Origin: Psychrobacter sp. DAB_AL43B
GTDB lineage: Bacteria; Pseudomonadota; Gammaproteobacteria; Pseudomonadales; Moraxellaceae
NCBI RefSeq assembly: GCF_900168255.1
Contig: NZ_LT799838.1
Span: 2,852,001-2,916,000, forward strand
DNA length: 64,000 bases
Direction of reading: 5' to 3'
Shown: positions 35,239 through 46,602 of the stretch, piece by piece
Position numbering within the stretch: the stretch's first letter is position 1
Layout: every line of letters starts with the position of its first letter
Made by a program: the position numbers and the translations under genes
Notes under the pieces: model-generated
Seen by the model: only the letters and a program-made list of their open reading frames with translations
Told to the model about the DNA's origin: nothing
Database searches by the model: none

Positions 35239-35245
35239 TTGGTAT

Positions 35246-36481
35246 TTATAAATGCAAATCAGTTTCGCTACCTTTATGTTCAATTCGGCGTTGTTCGCGG
35301 CGCTGATAGCGCAGACCAGAAGCAGCAAACCATTGCGCTTGAGTCGCTTGTAATAAGTCACTGAGCCCCTGCAACTGTACTTGTAATGTTTGGGTCAACC
35401 AAAAATAGCCTTGCCACTCAAAGCCCAAACTTTCTACACTTGGATATTCTGATACCGCAATACGGGTAATGGGACGAAAAACTTCGTCATTTGGGCTACG
35501 TAATACTGCCGCCATATGTTGCATCGCTTGCGTCAATTCATGTTGATAATGTATGAGCAGAATATGATTTTCATCGTCAATCTCAATATTAGCCAAGCGC
35601 GGCGCAGCACTTAATAACAAATCAATGGTACCGATAATATTACGATGCGTGCGCTGAATCGTCTCTAGGGTTTCTTTATCGATTCCTGATTCGCTGGCAG
35701 TCGCCGCGATATGCGGACGGACGGCTAACAGGCGCTTATTAATTTTTTGTAACGCCTTAACCAAAGATTTATTAACCGGTGTATCAGGTACAGAGCGGCT
35801 CGCAGGATAAGTCAAACTTGATAAGCTGGTGGCCTTGCTAAATTTAAACGGCTTTGGCACCAAAACCTCAGCATCAATATGATTTCCAACCCCTGCATAC
35901 AGATTGCTGCACGTTTCAAGGTTGCTTGCCAATAAAAACCGCCACATCAAGGTAGATTTAAGTGGTAAAACTAAGGTCGCCGCTACTGCCACGCCAGCGC
36001 CAAGCAAAATATTAAAGGCGCGGTAAAGACCATCTTGCGCTATATTACTGTGATCAGGACTCGAGACAATCATAAGCATGGTAATGCCCGTTAACAGACC
36101 GATATAACCCAACTGCTTGACCGCCACATAACCGATGATGCCGCTAATAATGCCAATCAGCGCATAATACAACCACAACCAACCACCGATATCTTGAATC
36201 AGCCATAAAAAACTCAGTCCGACCACCACCCCAAGTGAGGTGCCCAATATTCGCTCTTTAGCCTTGGTATAGATCGCCCCTTGATACTGCAACAAGCCCA
36301 ATATCACAAACACAGTAATGGTCGTCCATTCACCATGCGGCAGGTTCGTAAGCTCATTTAACACTAATGCAGTGAGAACGGCGCTACCCAAACGTATCGC
36401 ATGCAAGACGTCAGCATGCTGATAGCGGGCATAAGGCTCAATAAGCGGTGCAGTAAATCGTTGCCAAAAATTTAGTTTCAC
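35246..36481 (-). CDS. FUSC family membrane protein
   Basis: 411 residues. The N-terminal half (about 28-180) has six closely packed membrane segments with ALRLGSAV-like and GEWTTITVFVILGLLQYQGA/KAKERILGTSLGVVVGL blocks, the fusaric-acid-resistance (FUSC) signature shared with YccS, YhfK and AaeB. The C-terminal half is a soluble helical domain. FUSC proteins are efflux components for aromatic acids or related compounds; the substrate here is unknown. The start is a GTG at 36481 with AAGAGA upstream. Single gene. Confidence 0.82.
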   Translation of the reverse strand: MKLNFWQRFTAPLIEPYARYQHADVLHAIRLGSAVLTALVLNELTNLPHGEWTTITVFVILGLLQYQGAIYTKAKERILGTSLGVVVGLSFLWLIQDIGGWLWLYYALIGIISGIIGYVAVKQLGYIGLLTGITMLMIVSSPDHSNIAQDGLYRAFNILLGAGVAVAATLVLPLKSTLMWRFLLASNLETCSNLYAGVGNHIDAEVLVPKPFKFSKATSLSSLTYPASRSVPDTPVNKSLVKALQKINKRLLAVRPHIAATASESGIDKETLETIQRTHRNIIGTIDLLLSAAPRLANIEIDDENHILLIHYQHELTQAMQHMAAVLRSPNDEVFRPITRIAVSEYPSVESLGFEWQGYFWLTQTLQVQLQGLSDLLQATQAQWFAASGLRYQRREQRRIEHKGSETDLHL

Positions 36482-36560
36482 GCAAGACGTCTCTTATAAT
36501 TAAGGAATAAAAATAGCGTTAAGTAATGATTATAAATTTAGCAATGCACAAAGCCATTAT

Positions 36561-36602
36561 CAAAAAATAACGCCTTTTACCTATTAAAAGATAAAAGACG
36601 TT
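36561..36602 (-). terminator. Terminator of gltD
   Basis: On the minus strand AACGTCTTTTATC and GGTAAAAGGCGTT form an imperfect 13-bp stem, followed by ATTTTTT. It starts about 78 bp after the gltD stop. Confidence 0.75.
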
Positions 36603-36679
36603 AAAGGTCAAACATGCTAGCACATAATACAAAAAACATGAGTATATGCTAATACTTGGCGCTCTGTTGCTGTAGAAAA

Positions 36680-38128
<1,449 letters not shown>

Positions 38129-38272
38129 TCAATAAGAAGCTTTGACAGTCAACGTATACGAGGCTAATTAATATGATAAATTAATAAAACTCGCTAATAC
38201 TTCGTTGCTGTCACGGCTCTGCTTAACATATTTGGATTGCAAACTTAACCTACAATATTTACCTGACGACCG

Positions 38273-41200
38273 TTATTGTGGGTCGGCCATGGTGGTCTTA
38301 AGTAAGGTTGCAATGTTTGCCGCTTTTGGCTTAACCAAGTAAAACTTACGCGCATAATGTTCAAAGTCAGCCAATATGGCCTGCCCCCAAGCGCTAGCCG
38401 TTTTATGCACATGGTTTTCGATGACTTGTTGTAAATAGATACGATGCCCTTCGGTTTGCTCGCTTGAGATACGATTTAAATCAATCAGCTCATGGTTACA
38501 GCGATCAAAAAAGTCACCTTCCATATCAAGTACGTAAGCAAAACCACCGGTCATCCCCGCACCGAAGTTAAGACCTGTGCGCCCAAGGACGGTGATAATA
38601 CCGCCGGTCATATATTCACAGCAGTGATCGCCAGTGCCTTCGATGACCGCATGAGCACCAGAGTTTCGGACGCCGAAGCGCTCGCCTGCAGTACCAGCAG
38701 CGTATAATTTGCCACCCGTTGCGCCATATAGACAAGTATTACCAATGATAGCCGTATCTTGCGCGGTGAAACTGGAATCCTTGGGTGGATAGATGACTAT
38801 CTCGCCGCCCGCCATACCTTTACCGACATAGTCATTGGCATCGCCTTCTAATTCAATATGTAAGCCACCAGCATTCCACACACCCAGACTTTGCCCTGCG
38901 GTACCGGTTAAATGCAGCTTAATCGGCATCTCATTCATGCCAAGATTGCCCCAAACTTCTGCAATCTCACCTGAGATACGCGCGCCAATCGAGCGATCGC
39001 AGTTACCGACGGCATAGCTATAATCGCCACCATTACCTTGGCGAATATTAAGTAGCATATCCTTTATCATTTGCTCAGCAAGTAAGCCTTTATCAAACGG
39101 CTCATTACGGGCAACCTGACAGGTTTGCGCTTTGCCGCTACTGGCTGGATGACTAAATAGTAACGGCGTTAAGTCAAGATGACGCTGCTTATCTGTCGTG
39201 CCTTCTAGCACTTCAAGTAAGTCAGTACGGCCGACCAGCTCTTCCATACTACGGACGCCTAATGCAGCTAGCCATTCACGCGTTTCGGTCGCCACAAATT
39301 TAAAGAAGTTAATCAGCATTTCAGCTTCACCGATAAAGTGATCATCACGTAGCTGGGCTTTTTGGGTGGCGACCCCAGTTGGGCAATTATTCAGATGGCA
39401 GATACGCAAGTATTTACAACCGACTGCTATCATCGGCGTGGTACCAAAGCCGAAGCTTTCCGCACCAAGAATCGCAGCTTTAACCACATCAAGTCCTGTT
39501 TTTAGACCGCCGTCAGTTTGAATACGAACCTTATGACGTAAGCCATTCACCCGTAGTGATTGATGAGTTTCAGCAAGCCCTAATTCCCACGGCGAGCCTG
39601 CATGATGGATAGAAGACAGTGGCGATGCTGCCGTACCACCGTCATAACCTGAGATGGTAATCAAATCGGCATAGGCTTTTGCTACCCCAGTCGCAATGGT
39701 GCCAACGCCCGGACGCGAAACTAACTTGACCGATACTAAAGCATCTGGGTTGACTTGCTTAAGATCAAAAATCAGCTGCGCCAAATCTTCAATCGAATAA
39801 ATATCATGATGCGGCGGCGGTGATATGAGCGTCACACCCGGTACTGAATAACGCAGGCGCGCAATCAAAGCATTGACCTTACCGCCTGGCAGCTGCCCGC
39901 CCTCACCGGGTTTTGCTCCTTGAGCGACTTTGATTTGCATGACTTCCGCTGAGCGCAAATAGGCTGGTGTGACGCCAAAACGACCGGAAGCGATTTGCTT
40001 AATTTTTGAGTTACGCAGTGTGCCGTAGCGTACGGGATCTTCGCCACCCTCACCTGAGTTTGAACGTCCGCCAATGGTATTCATCGCCATGGCAATGGCT
40101 TCATGCGCTTCTGGCGACAACGCCCCTAACGACATGCCCGCAGAGTCAAAACGCATAAGAATTGCCGAAATATCTTCAACCTCATTGACATCGATACCGT
40201 TGTCCGTTTTAAGCTGCAGTAAATCACGCAAAGTCGCCACTGGACGGTTATTGACCAGATCAGCATACTGACGATAATTATCATAATTGCCCGTCCGTAC
40301 CGCGGTATGTAGGCTATTAATCACATCAGGGTTAAAGGCATGATATTCTTTATCAAAAACAAATTTTAGTAAGCCGCCTTGATCCAGTGGCGCGCGCCGT
40401 TTAAATGCATTTGCCGCAAGCTGCGCTTGATCCGCTGCCAAATCAGCAAAGGTTGCGCCTTTAATACGACTTTGCACGCCTTTGAAACACAAGCTGACGA
40501 CTTCTTCAGAGAGACCAACCGCTTCAAATAGTTGCGCACCGCGATAAGAGACAATGGTAGAGATGCCCATCTTTGATAAAATCTTGAGCAAACCTTTATC
40601 TAAACCTTTACGAAAATTTACTCGCGCTTGAATCGGATCACCAAGCAGCTCACCAGTCGCGACCAAGTCATCAATCACATCATAAGCCAAATATGGATAG
40701 ATACAGGTCGCACCAAAGCCAATTAGTACCGCCACTTGATGCGAGTCACGAGCCAGACCGGTCTCAATAATTAAATTGCCATCAGTACGAATACCTTGAG
40801 CAATCAGATAATGATGTACCGCACCGGTGACCATAATGGCATTAGCTGGCACTTTAGCAGCATCAATATCTTTATCAGACAAGACTATCAGCGTATGACC
40901 GGCACGAATGCTACTAGCGACTTGCTCACAAATAGTGGTAATGGCAACGGACAATTCTAGATTGCGCTCATAATTTAAATCGATACGCGCCATTTTAAAT
41001 GCAGGATCAGCGAGCGTTTCTAACTGCTGCATCTTGCTCGCTGACAATACTGGCGACGACAAGATAATGCGATGGGCATCTCTTGCTGATGGTGCAAACA
41101 CATTGGTTTCAGCGCCTAGACACGTCTGTAACGACATCACGATAGATTCACGCAGCGGATCAATTGGCGGATTGGTTACTTGTGCAAACTGCTGACGGAA

Positions 41201-42736
41201 GAAATCACCGACATGGCGTATTTGCTGTGACAGCACTGCCATTGGCGTATCATCACCCATCGAACCGACTGGCTCTTGAGCATTTTCAGCGTTTGGACGG
41301 ATGATTTCTGTACGTTCTTCATTGGTGATGTGATACATTTTTTGTAGTGCTTTTAGCGGCTCACCGCGACATGCCCGCGCGGCAAGATCTTCCTCTAAAC
41401 GCTCATCATCACGGATACGTGTTGCTTCTTCACGTAACCATTTACGATAGGGATGCGCCTTTTTCAGTAAGGTCGCAATCGCCTTGGTATCCATGATTTG
41501 ACCCGTCTGCGTATCGATGACCAGCATTTGACCGGGGCCAACACGACCTTTGGCAAGCACATCCTTTGGTTTGTAGTCCCAAACACCAACCTCAGAGGCC
41601 ACGGTGATATAACCATTCTTAGTCGTCACCCAGCGCGACGGGCGTAGACCATTACGATCCAGCATACAGACCGCATAGCGACCATCTTGAATAACCAACC
41701 CTGCTGGGCCATCCCACGCCTCCATATGCTGCGAGTAAAACTCATAAAACGCCCGCAAGTCCATATCCATACTATCGACATTTTGCCAGGCAGGTGGCAC
41801 AAGGATAGACATGGAATGGAACAAACTCATACCGCCTGACATCAAGACTTCCAACATATTATCTAAGCTAGATGAATCTGAACCACTGCTATTTACCAAT
41901 GGTGTCAACTCGTTCAAATTGGGCAGTTTGGCAGATTTTAATTTCGGCGTACGTGCCTCAGACCAGCTGCGGTTACCCGTGATGGTATTCAGCTCACCAT
42001 TATGAGCAAGATAGCGAAATGGTTGTGCTAAGGGCCAACGCGGCAAGGTATTGGTTGAAAAGCGTTGGTGAAATACCACAATATGCGACGCCAAACGCTC
42101 ATCTTGTAAATCCAAGAAAAAAGCAGGCAAATCGGATGGCATTACCAAACCTTTATAAATGATGGTCTGACAGCTTAATGAGCAGACATAAAACAGCTCA
42201 TCACTCACTAAGCGCTGCTCTGCTTTTTTACGGGCAACAAACAGCTTACGGTTAAAATCGTCCGCAGCTAGATTATCAGGGGCATTGACAAATACTTGCT
42301 TAAAATCTGGTAAGGTCTGACGCCCAATATCACCGACAATGCTTAAATCAAGCGGTACGTCACGCCAGCCAGCTACCTCTAAACCTTGTGCTGTAATCTC
42401 ATCGCTTAATACCTGCTGACTATGCTGTGCTTGGGTTTTATCATCATTAACGAACACCATGCCAACCGCAAAGTTATTCGTCATCTTAAACTGCTGATCA
42501 GCCGCGATATCTTTAAAAAATGCAATAGGCGTCGCCAGTAATAAACCGCAGCCATCGCCGGTCTTACCATCAGCGGCAACACCGCCACGATGGGTCATGC
42601 AGCTTAGGCTATGAATGGCCGTTTTTACTAAATCATGGCTGGCTTGTCCCTCAATATGAGCAATCAAACCAAAGCCGCAATTGTCAGAAAAATCATCTGG
42701 CGTGGCCAAATGCGTGTGGGAAGAAATCATCGACAT
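38273..42736 (-). CDS. gltB: Glutamate synthase (NADPH) large subunit
   Basis: 1487-residue iron-sulphur flavoenzyme that makes two glutamate from glutamine and 2-oxoglutarate. The type II amidotransferase domain starts with the nucleophile Cys20 ([12 protein letters not shown]); in the family a short propeptide is removed to expose this Cys. The central domain, the FMN/synthase domain ([31 protein letters not shown]) and the 3Fe-4S cysteines in [12 protein letters not shown] follow, then the C-terminal beta-helix ([20 protein letters not shown]). Length equals E. coli GltB. AAAAGGA six bases before the ATG supports the start. Confidence 0.98.
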   Translation of the reverse strand: MSMISSHTHLATPDDFSDNCGFGLIAHIEGQASHDLVKTAIHSLSCMTHRGGVAADGKTGDGCGLLLATPIAFFKDIAADQQFKMTNNFAVGMVFVNDDKTQAQHSQQVLSDEITAQGLEVAGWRDVPLDLSIVGDIGRQTLPDFKQVFVNAPDNLAADDFNRKLFVARKKAEQRLVSDELFYVCSLSCQTIIYKGLVMPSDLPAFFLDLQDERLASHIVVFHQRFSTNTLPRWPLAQPFRYLAHNGELNTITGNRSWSEARTPKLKSAKLPNLNELTPLVNSSGSDSSSLDNMLEVLMSGGMSLFHSMSILVPPAWQNVDSMDMDLRAFYEFYSQHMEAWDGPAGLVIQDGRYAVCMLDRNGLRPSRWVTTKNGYITVASEVGVWDYKPKDVLAKGRVGPGQMLVIDTQTGQIMDTKAIATLLKKAHPYRKWLREEATRIRDDERLEEDLAARACRGEPLKALQKMYHITNEERTEIIRPNAENAQEPVGSMGDDTPMAVLSQQIRHVGDFFRQQFAQVTNPPIDPLRESIVMSLQTCLGAETNVFAPSARDAHRIILSSPVLSASKMQQLETLADPAFKMARIDLNYERNLELSVAITTICEQVASSIRAGHTLIVLSDKDIDAAKVPANAIMVTGAVHHYLIAQGIRTDGNLIIETGLARDSHQVAVLIGFGATCIYPYLAYDVIDDLVATGELLGDPIQARVNFRKGLDKGLLKILSKMGISTIVSYRGAQLFEAVGLSEEVVSLCFKGVQSRIKGATFADLAADQAQLAANAFKRRAPLDQGGLLKFVFDKEYHAFNPDVINSLHTAVRTGNYDNYRQYADLVNNRPVATLRDLLQLKTDNGIDVNEVEDISAILMRFDSAGMSLGALSPEAHEAIAMAMNTIGGRSNSGEGGEDPVRYGTLRNSKIKQIASGRFGVTPAYLRSAEVMQIKVAQGAKPGEGGQLPGGKVNALIARLRYSVPGVTLISPPPHHDIYSIEDLAQLIFDLKQVNPDALVSVKLVSRPGVGTIATGVAKAYADLITISGYDGGTAASPLSSIHHAGSPWELGLAETHQSLRVNGLRHKVRIQTDGGLKTGLDVVKAAILGAESFGFGTTPMIAVGCKYLRICHLNNCPTGVATQKAQLRDDHFIGEAEMLINFFKFVATETREWLAALGVRSMEELVGRTDLLEVLEGTTDKQRHLDLTPLLFSHPASSGKAQTCQVARNEPFDKGLLAEQMIKDMLLNIRQGNGGDYSYAVGNCDRSIGARISGEIAEVWGNLGMNEMPIKLHLTGTAGQSLGVWNAGGLHIELEGDANDYVGKGMAGGEIVIYPPKDSSFTAQDTAIIGNTCLYGATGGKLYAAGTAGERFGVRNSGAHAVIEGTGDHCCEYMTGGIITVLGRTGLNFGAGMTGGFAYVLDMEGDFFDRCNHELIDLNRISSEQTEGHRIYLQQVIENHVHKTASAWGQAILADFEHYARKFYLVKPKAANIATLLKTTMADPQ

Positions 42737-43350
42737 AGCGTGTCCTTTTAAATGAGCGGTAGTCTATGCAACCAATGTGATGCACAAACCATACTCCGCA
42801 AGCAGAACGGGTTAAATATATTCACATAAGCGGATTAATAAAGCGCAGGCAGAGAAAATAGTGCAAGCGTTTTGAGCCTGATAAAAATACTTATCACGAC
42901 TCCATTTATTCTAGAGCAAGTAGAGCTATTACCTTAACGCTAGCTACTAAAATAACATCGGTAATAAGATGAGATAGTCATCAAAAGACCAAGTTATTCA
43001 GCATTTAGGCGTTATCATCTACCGGTATCATCTGCCAGTATTGTCTCTGTTATAACGTTCAATGTGAACGCCACAACACCTGATGACTAACCCGTAAAAC
43101 AGCTCATATAACGCTAGTTTTCCATCACATCTGAATATCAAACACCCTGTATCTAAGCGCCTTAATAATCCTAATAATAAGAGGGATTGCGCTATTTACG
43201 ATAACTATACAGAGCATTGCCCAGCTTTATATTATTGAATGCTAGCTAAAAAATCTAGTTTTTTTATTAATTTATCCATCAGATTTTGTAAGCGCTTATA
43301 TTATCTTTCGTTATATTAAACATAAGAACACATGGATAAATTATTTATAA
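42737..43350. other. Long intergenic region upstream of gltB
   Basis: 614 bp without a convincing ORF. It holds the gltB promoter and leader, but no clear hexamers or Lrp/NtrC-type site were identified. Two adjacent near-copies of TATCATCTACCGG (about 43013-43038) and a CGTTC/GAACG inverted repeat (about 43057-43072) are visible. Confidence 0.45.
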
Positions 43351-43384
43351 AAAAAGCCCACTACAATTTTGAGTGGGCTTTTTA
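43351..43384 (-). terminator. Terminator of the aroK-aroB-SPOR group
   Basis: Perfect 12-bp stem AAAAAGCCCACT (43351-43362) with AGTGGGCTTTTT (43372-43383). On the minus strand it ends in seven T. It begins 21 bp after the SPOR gene stop. Confidence 0.92.
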
Positions 43385-43404
43385 ATACAGATTTATATTT
43401 TAAC

Positions 43405-44532
43405 TTAATTACTCTTTTCTTCGATCAGCTCTTTGATAGTATCGCTGTTCTCTTTTGCTACCGCTGCACTTTTACCCTTGCTATTATCTTTTGGTGCTGC
43501 TGCAGTTTTAGCATTGCTATTGGAGTTTTTATTCGCCGAGCCTGTATTTTGATTCTTACTATTGGCATTTGCACTATCAGGATTAGCATTATTACTGTTG
43601 CCGTTATTAGCACTAGCAGCCGGCGGCTTAGGAGTAGCAACCACTGGTGGTTTCTTCGGTGCATTGGTATCGGTATTCTTGGGTGCTGAAGTAGTCGCAC
43701 CTTGCTCTTCTGTGCCGACAATACGCTCTTCATTGACAGATAAGGTCTCAGAGGTATCGACGGACTGGCGAATGCTCTCAGCATTGGCAGCGTCTTGAGC
43801 ATTACGATTGGCAGTATTGCTTGCTGCTTGGTCAGTGTTGTTATTGGTTTGCTGACGAACCGGTACTTCTCGTTTGGTTGGTCGTAAATTTACCGAACGC
43901 GTGCGTTTAGCGCTTAAGTCTTTGACAGGGTCAGGACGTTCATAATTATCGATAATACTGACGTAGCGATTAATCTCTTCAGGCAATACTCGTACATTAG
44001 CAGGCAGCTTAAAGTCTATTAGCTTGGCAGCCCCGACCGCTTCTTGTGGACTGCTCATCAGCCCATAAGTCAGCATATAACGTACTTGCTCGTTATCATC
44101 AAGATAGCGGAAGTACGCAAACTTGTTGCGATCTTCACGACCTTCTAAGTAACTAGCAATCACATCATTTTCAGCGACATTCATCACCTGTACGGTCCAT
44201 TTGCCTTTGTTGGCCAGCAAATAACGCTTATCTTTAAATTCGTCAGGATAGCTACGCAAATCACGAACGGTGGCATCAAAACTTATCGGCTGCACATCGG
44301 TATCAAGCTCATGCAATGATTCGATTTTTAATGGTTGTTCAAGCTCAGCGCTCAACGTTTGCGGCGCTGATATTGGGGCGTTTTCTATTTTGGCACCCAT
44401 CGCCGGTGTTTGACTGAACATCCAGACTAAAGCGGTAAACACGCCCAGCAGCAAGGTCGCTATCAGCCAAATCAATGCTTGACGGCGATAGGATTGGCTA
44501 GCGGTGCGAGTCGTCGAGCGGGTTGCTGCCAT
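43405..44532 (-). CDS. SPOR-domain membrane protein (DamX-position)
   Basis: 375 residues: short basic cytoplasmic N-terminus, one membrane segment (about 19-39), a SPOR peptidoglycan-binding domain at about 110-190 (KGKWTVQVMNVAENDVIASY, AYFRYLDDNEQVRYMLTYGL), and a ~180-residue low-complexity tail rich in Asn, Ala, Lys, Ser and Pro. SPOR domains bind denuded glycan strands at the division septum. The gene lies after aroB like damX in enterics, but there the SPOR domain is at the C-terminus. Here the tail follows it. AAGGA precedes the ATG. Last gene of the minus-strand run. Confidence 0.82.
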   Translation of the reverse strand: MAATRSTTRTASQSYRRQALIWLIATLLLGVFTALVWMFSQTPAMGAKIENAPISAPQTLSAELEQPLKIESLHELDTDVQPISFDATVRDLRSYPDEFKDKRYLLANKGKWTVQVMNVAENDVIASYLEGREDRNKFAYFRYLDDNEQVRYMLTYGLMSSPQEAVGAAKLIDFKLPANVRVLPEEINRYVSIIDNYERPDPVKDLSAKRTRSVNLRPTKREVPVRQQTNNNTDQAASNTANRNAQDAANAESIRQSVDTSETLSVNEERIVGTEEQGATTSAPKNTDTNAPKKPPVVATPKPPAASANNGNSNNANPDSANANSKNQNTGSANKNSNSNAKTAAAPKDNSKGKSAAVAKENSDTIKELIEEKSN

Positions 44533-44648
44533 GGGAGTGTCCTTGGTAAAGATGTACTTAGAATTTATACTTAGTGCTCATAAAAAACACAGTCAAATAA
44601 AAACAAGACCAAACTGCCTAATTTGAATGCCCATTTGTCAGCAGCTAT

Positions 44649-45782
44649 TTATAAGATGCTTTCTGCCGTACCTTGCGAGTGATTTTTTGCCAACACCTCA
44701 GTCAGTAGCTGCGCATCAAAATCACTGGTTAAGACTGCCTTACCTAATGATTTTAACAAAATAAGGCGAATTTGTCCCTGTTTCACTTTTTTATCATGAC
44801 CCATCAAGCCTAAAGCCGTCTGTACTTCTATAGGCGGCGGATTGATTGGTAAGTTGGCCAAGGACAATACGCGTTTAACACGGGCGACTTCATCGCAAGT
44901 TAACCAGCCAATTTTTTGCGATAGCTCAGCAGCTTGCACCATACCAGCAGCGACCGCCTCACCATGTAGCCAGTTACCATAGCCTTCATGCGTTTCAATC
45001 ACATGACCAAATGTATGACCAAAGTTTAATAACGCCCGTACGCCTGATTCTCTTTCATCTTGGGCGACGATATTGGCTTTATATTCACAGCAGCGTTTCA
45101 CCGCCTCGCCAAGTACCGCCAAATCTAATGCCATCATCGCAGGTAGATTCTGCTCAAGCCATGTCAAAAAATCTACATCCATAATGAGGGCGTATTTAAT
45201 AACTTCAGCCAATCCTGCTGATAACTCTCGCGCTGGTAAGGTTTTGAGCGTACTCATATCAGCCAATACCATTTGCGGCTGCCAAAATGCCCCAATCATA
45301 TTTTTACCTTGTGGATGATTGATACCCGTTTTGCCACCAACGCTTGAATCCACTTGTGACAGTAATGTGGTTGGGATTTGAATAAAATTTACACCGCGCA
45401 TAAAGCTTGCCGCCGCAAAACCTGTCATATCGCCAACCACACCGCCACCAAGCGCGATAAGGGTGACATCACGATTAAAGTGCGCCGCCATTAGCGCATC
45501 ATAAATTTGGTTAATACTGGTCTGATTTTTATATTGCTCGCCATCTGGCAGTATACAAACCTTAACGGTAAATTGTTCTTCTAATAGTTGCTGTAGGGCT
45601 TCTAAATATAAGGGTGCAACCGTCTCATTGGTGACGATCAATACTTGCTGACCCACAATATATGGCGCAATTTGGCTTGCCATACTCTTGTTGTCTATGG
45701 CTATTTTTTCAGTAATGACGATTGGATAATCATGACTTTGCGTATGTACTGTCAAGTCAGCATGAAACAGTGGCGTTGCCAT
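44649..45782 (-). CDS. aroB: 3-dehydroquinate synthase
   Basis: 377-residue NAD- and zinc-dependent enzyme, second step of the shikimate pathway. DGEQYKN, the NAD-binding [20 protein letters not shown] (about 111-130), and [20 protein letters not shown] followed by N are the conserved blocks. [15 protein letters not shown] and HGEAVAAGM carry the metal-binding His residues. AAGGAG before the ATG. It follows aroK by 84 bp, the usual aroKB order. Confidence 0.97.
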   Translation of the reverse strand: MATPLFHADLTVHTQSHDYPIVITEKIAIDNKSMASQIAPYIVGQQVLIVTNETVAPLYLEALQQLLEEQFTVKVCILPDGEQYKNQTSINQIYDALMAAHFNRDVTLIALGGGVVGDMTGFAAASFMRGVNFIQIPTTLLSQVDSSVGGKTGINHPQGKNMIGAFWQPQMVLADMSTLKTLPARELSAGLAEVIKYALIMDVDFLTWLEQNLPAMMALDLAVLGEAVKRCCEYKANIVAQDERESGVRALLNFGHTFGHVIETHEGYGNWLHGEAVAAGMVQAAELSQKIGWLTCDEVARVKRVLSLANLPINPPPIEVQTALGLMGHDKKVKQGQIRLILLKSLGKAVLTSDFDAQLLTEVLAKNHSQGTAESIL

Positions 45783-45866
45783 GAAAGTCTCCTTAAGTCT
45801 TACGAGTAAAAGTTAAATAATAAATAGGTATTCAATAATATTTGTCACATCAACCACTTTTTGACA

Positions 45867-46427
45867 TCAGTCTTTTTCAGGTTCTGAAGCGACATACGTA
45901 GACGCGCAAAATGAATTGAGCTGCTGCAATAATTGATTGACCATATGCCGTGGATATGTGTGTCCCGTCGGCATGATAATATGCGCCACCTGCCGATATA
46001 ATGGGTCGCGCGCGCTATATAAATCTTGCAATATTTTTCTGGGATTCGGCTGCTGTAACAGAGGTCGCGATTTGTCTTTGGCGGTACGAGCCATTTGCAC
46101 ATCGACTGGAGCATTAAGGTAAATGACTATACCGCGCTGCTTTAGATACTCACGATTCTCAGCTGCCATAACCGCACCGCCGCCAGTCGCTAAGACAATT
46201 TGCGGTTGCTGGGTTAATTCATCTATTGCTCGTGTTTCACGTTCACGAAAGCCTGCTTCGCCCTCTTTAGCGAATATCCAAGCAATATCAGCACCCGTTT
46301 GCGACTCAACATACCAATCACTGTCTACAAACGGTCGTCCTAATTGCTTTGCCAGTAATCTGCCAATTGTGGTCTTCCCTGCTCCCATCGGCCCTACTAA
46401 AAATACCGACGGTAATTCCTCAACCAT
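45867..46427 (-). CDS. aroK: Shikimate kinase
   Basis: 186 residues from the ATG at 46427 (MVEELPSVFLVGPMGAGKTT). A GTG three codons earlier (46436) is the alternative. It phosphorylates shikimate. The P-loop GPMGAGKTTIGR is followed by the shikimate-binding DSD and the lid region KDKSRPLL; ATGGGAVM is the second substrate loop. Length matches AroK. It lies between pilQ (166-bp gap with terminator) and aroB. Confidence 0.96.
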   Translation of the reverse strand: MVEELPSVFLVGPMGAGKTTIGRLLAKQLGRPFVDSDWYVESQTGADIAWIFAKEGEAGFRERETRAIDELTQQPQIVLATGGGAVMAAENREYLKQRGIVIYLNAPVDVQMARTAKDKSRPLLQQPNPRKILQDLYSARDPLYRQVAHIIMPTGHTYPRHMVNQLLQQLNSFCASTYVASEPEKD

Positions 46428-46548
46428 AGTACTCACTCAGCTAAATTAGGTATGATACAACGTCATTGATATTCTGGCTAGTAATGAGCTGTGATTATTG
46501 TCAGTAAAATCCATGTAATTAAAGAAGTGCTAATCATCACAACCATAA

Positions 46549-46576
46549 AAAAAGCAAGCGCTAAGGCTTGCTTTTT
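46549..46576 (-). terminator. Terminator of the pilMNOPQ operon
   Basis: Perfect 11-bp stem AAAAAGCAAGC (46549-46559) with GCTTGCTTTTT (46566-46576), six-base loop. On the minus strand it ends in seven T. It begins 27 bp after the pilQ stop. Confidence 0.93.
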
Positions 46577-46602
46577 CGGACTGAAAACCAATGAAAGGCT
46601 TA

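Noticed and set aside
42737..43350. Hidden gene or CRISPR-like repeat upstream of gltB
   Set aside because: Only two adjacent 13-base near-copies were seen, with no array, and all frames are broken.
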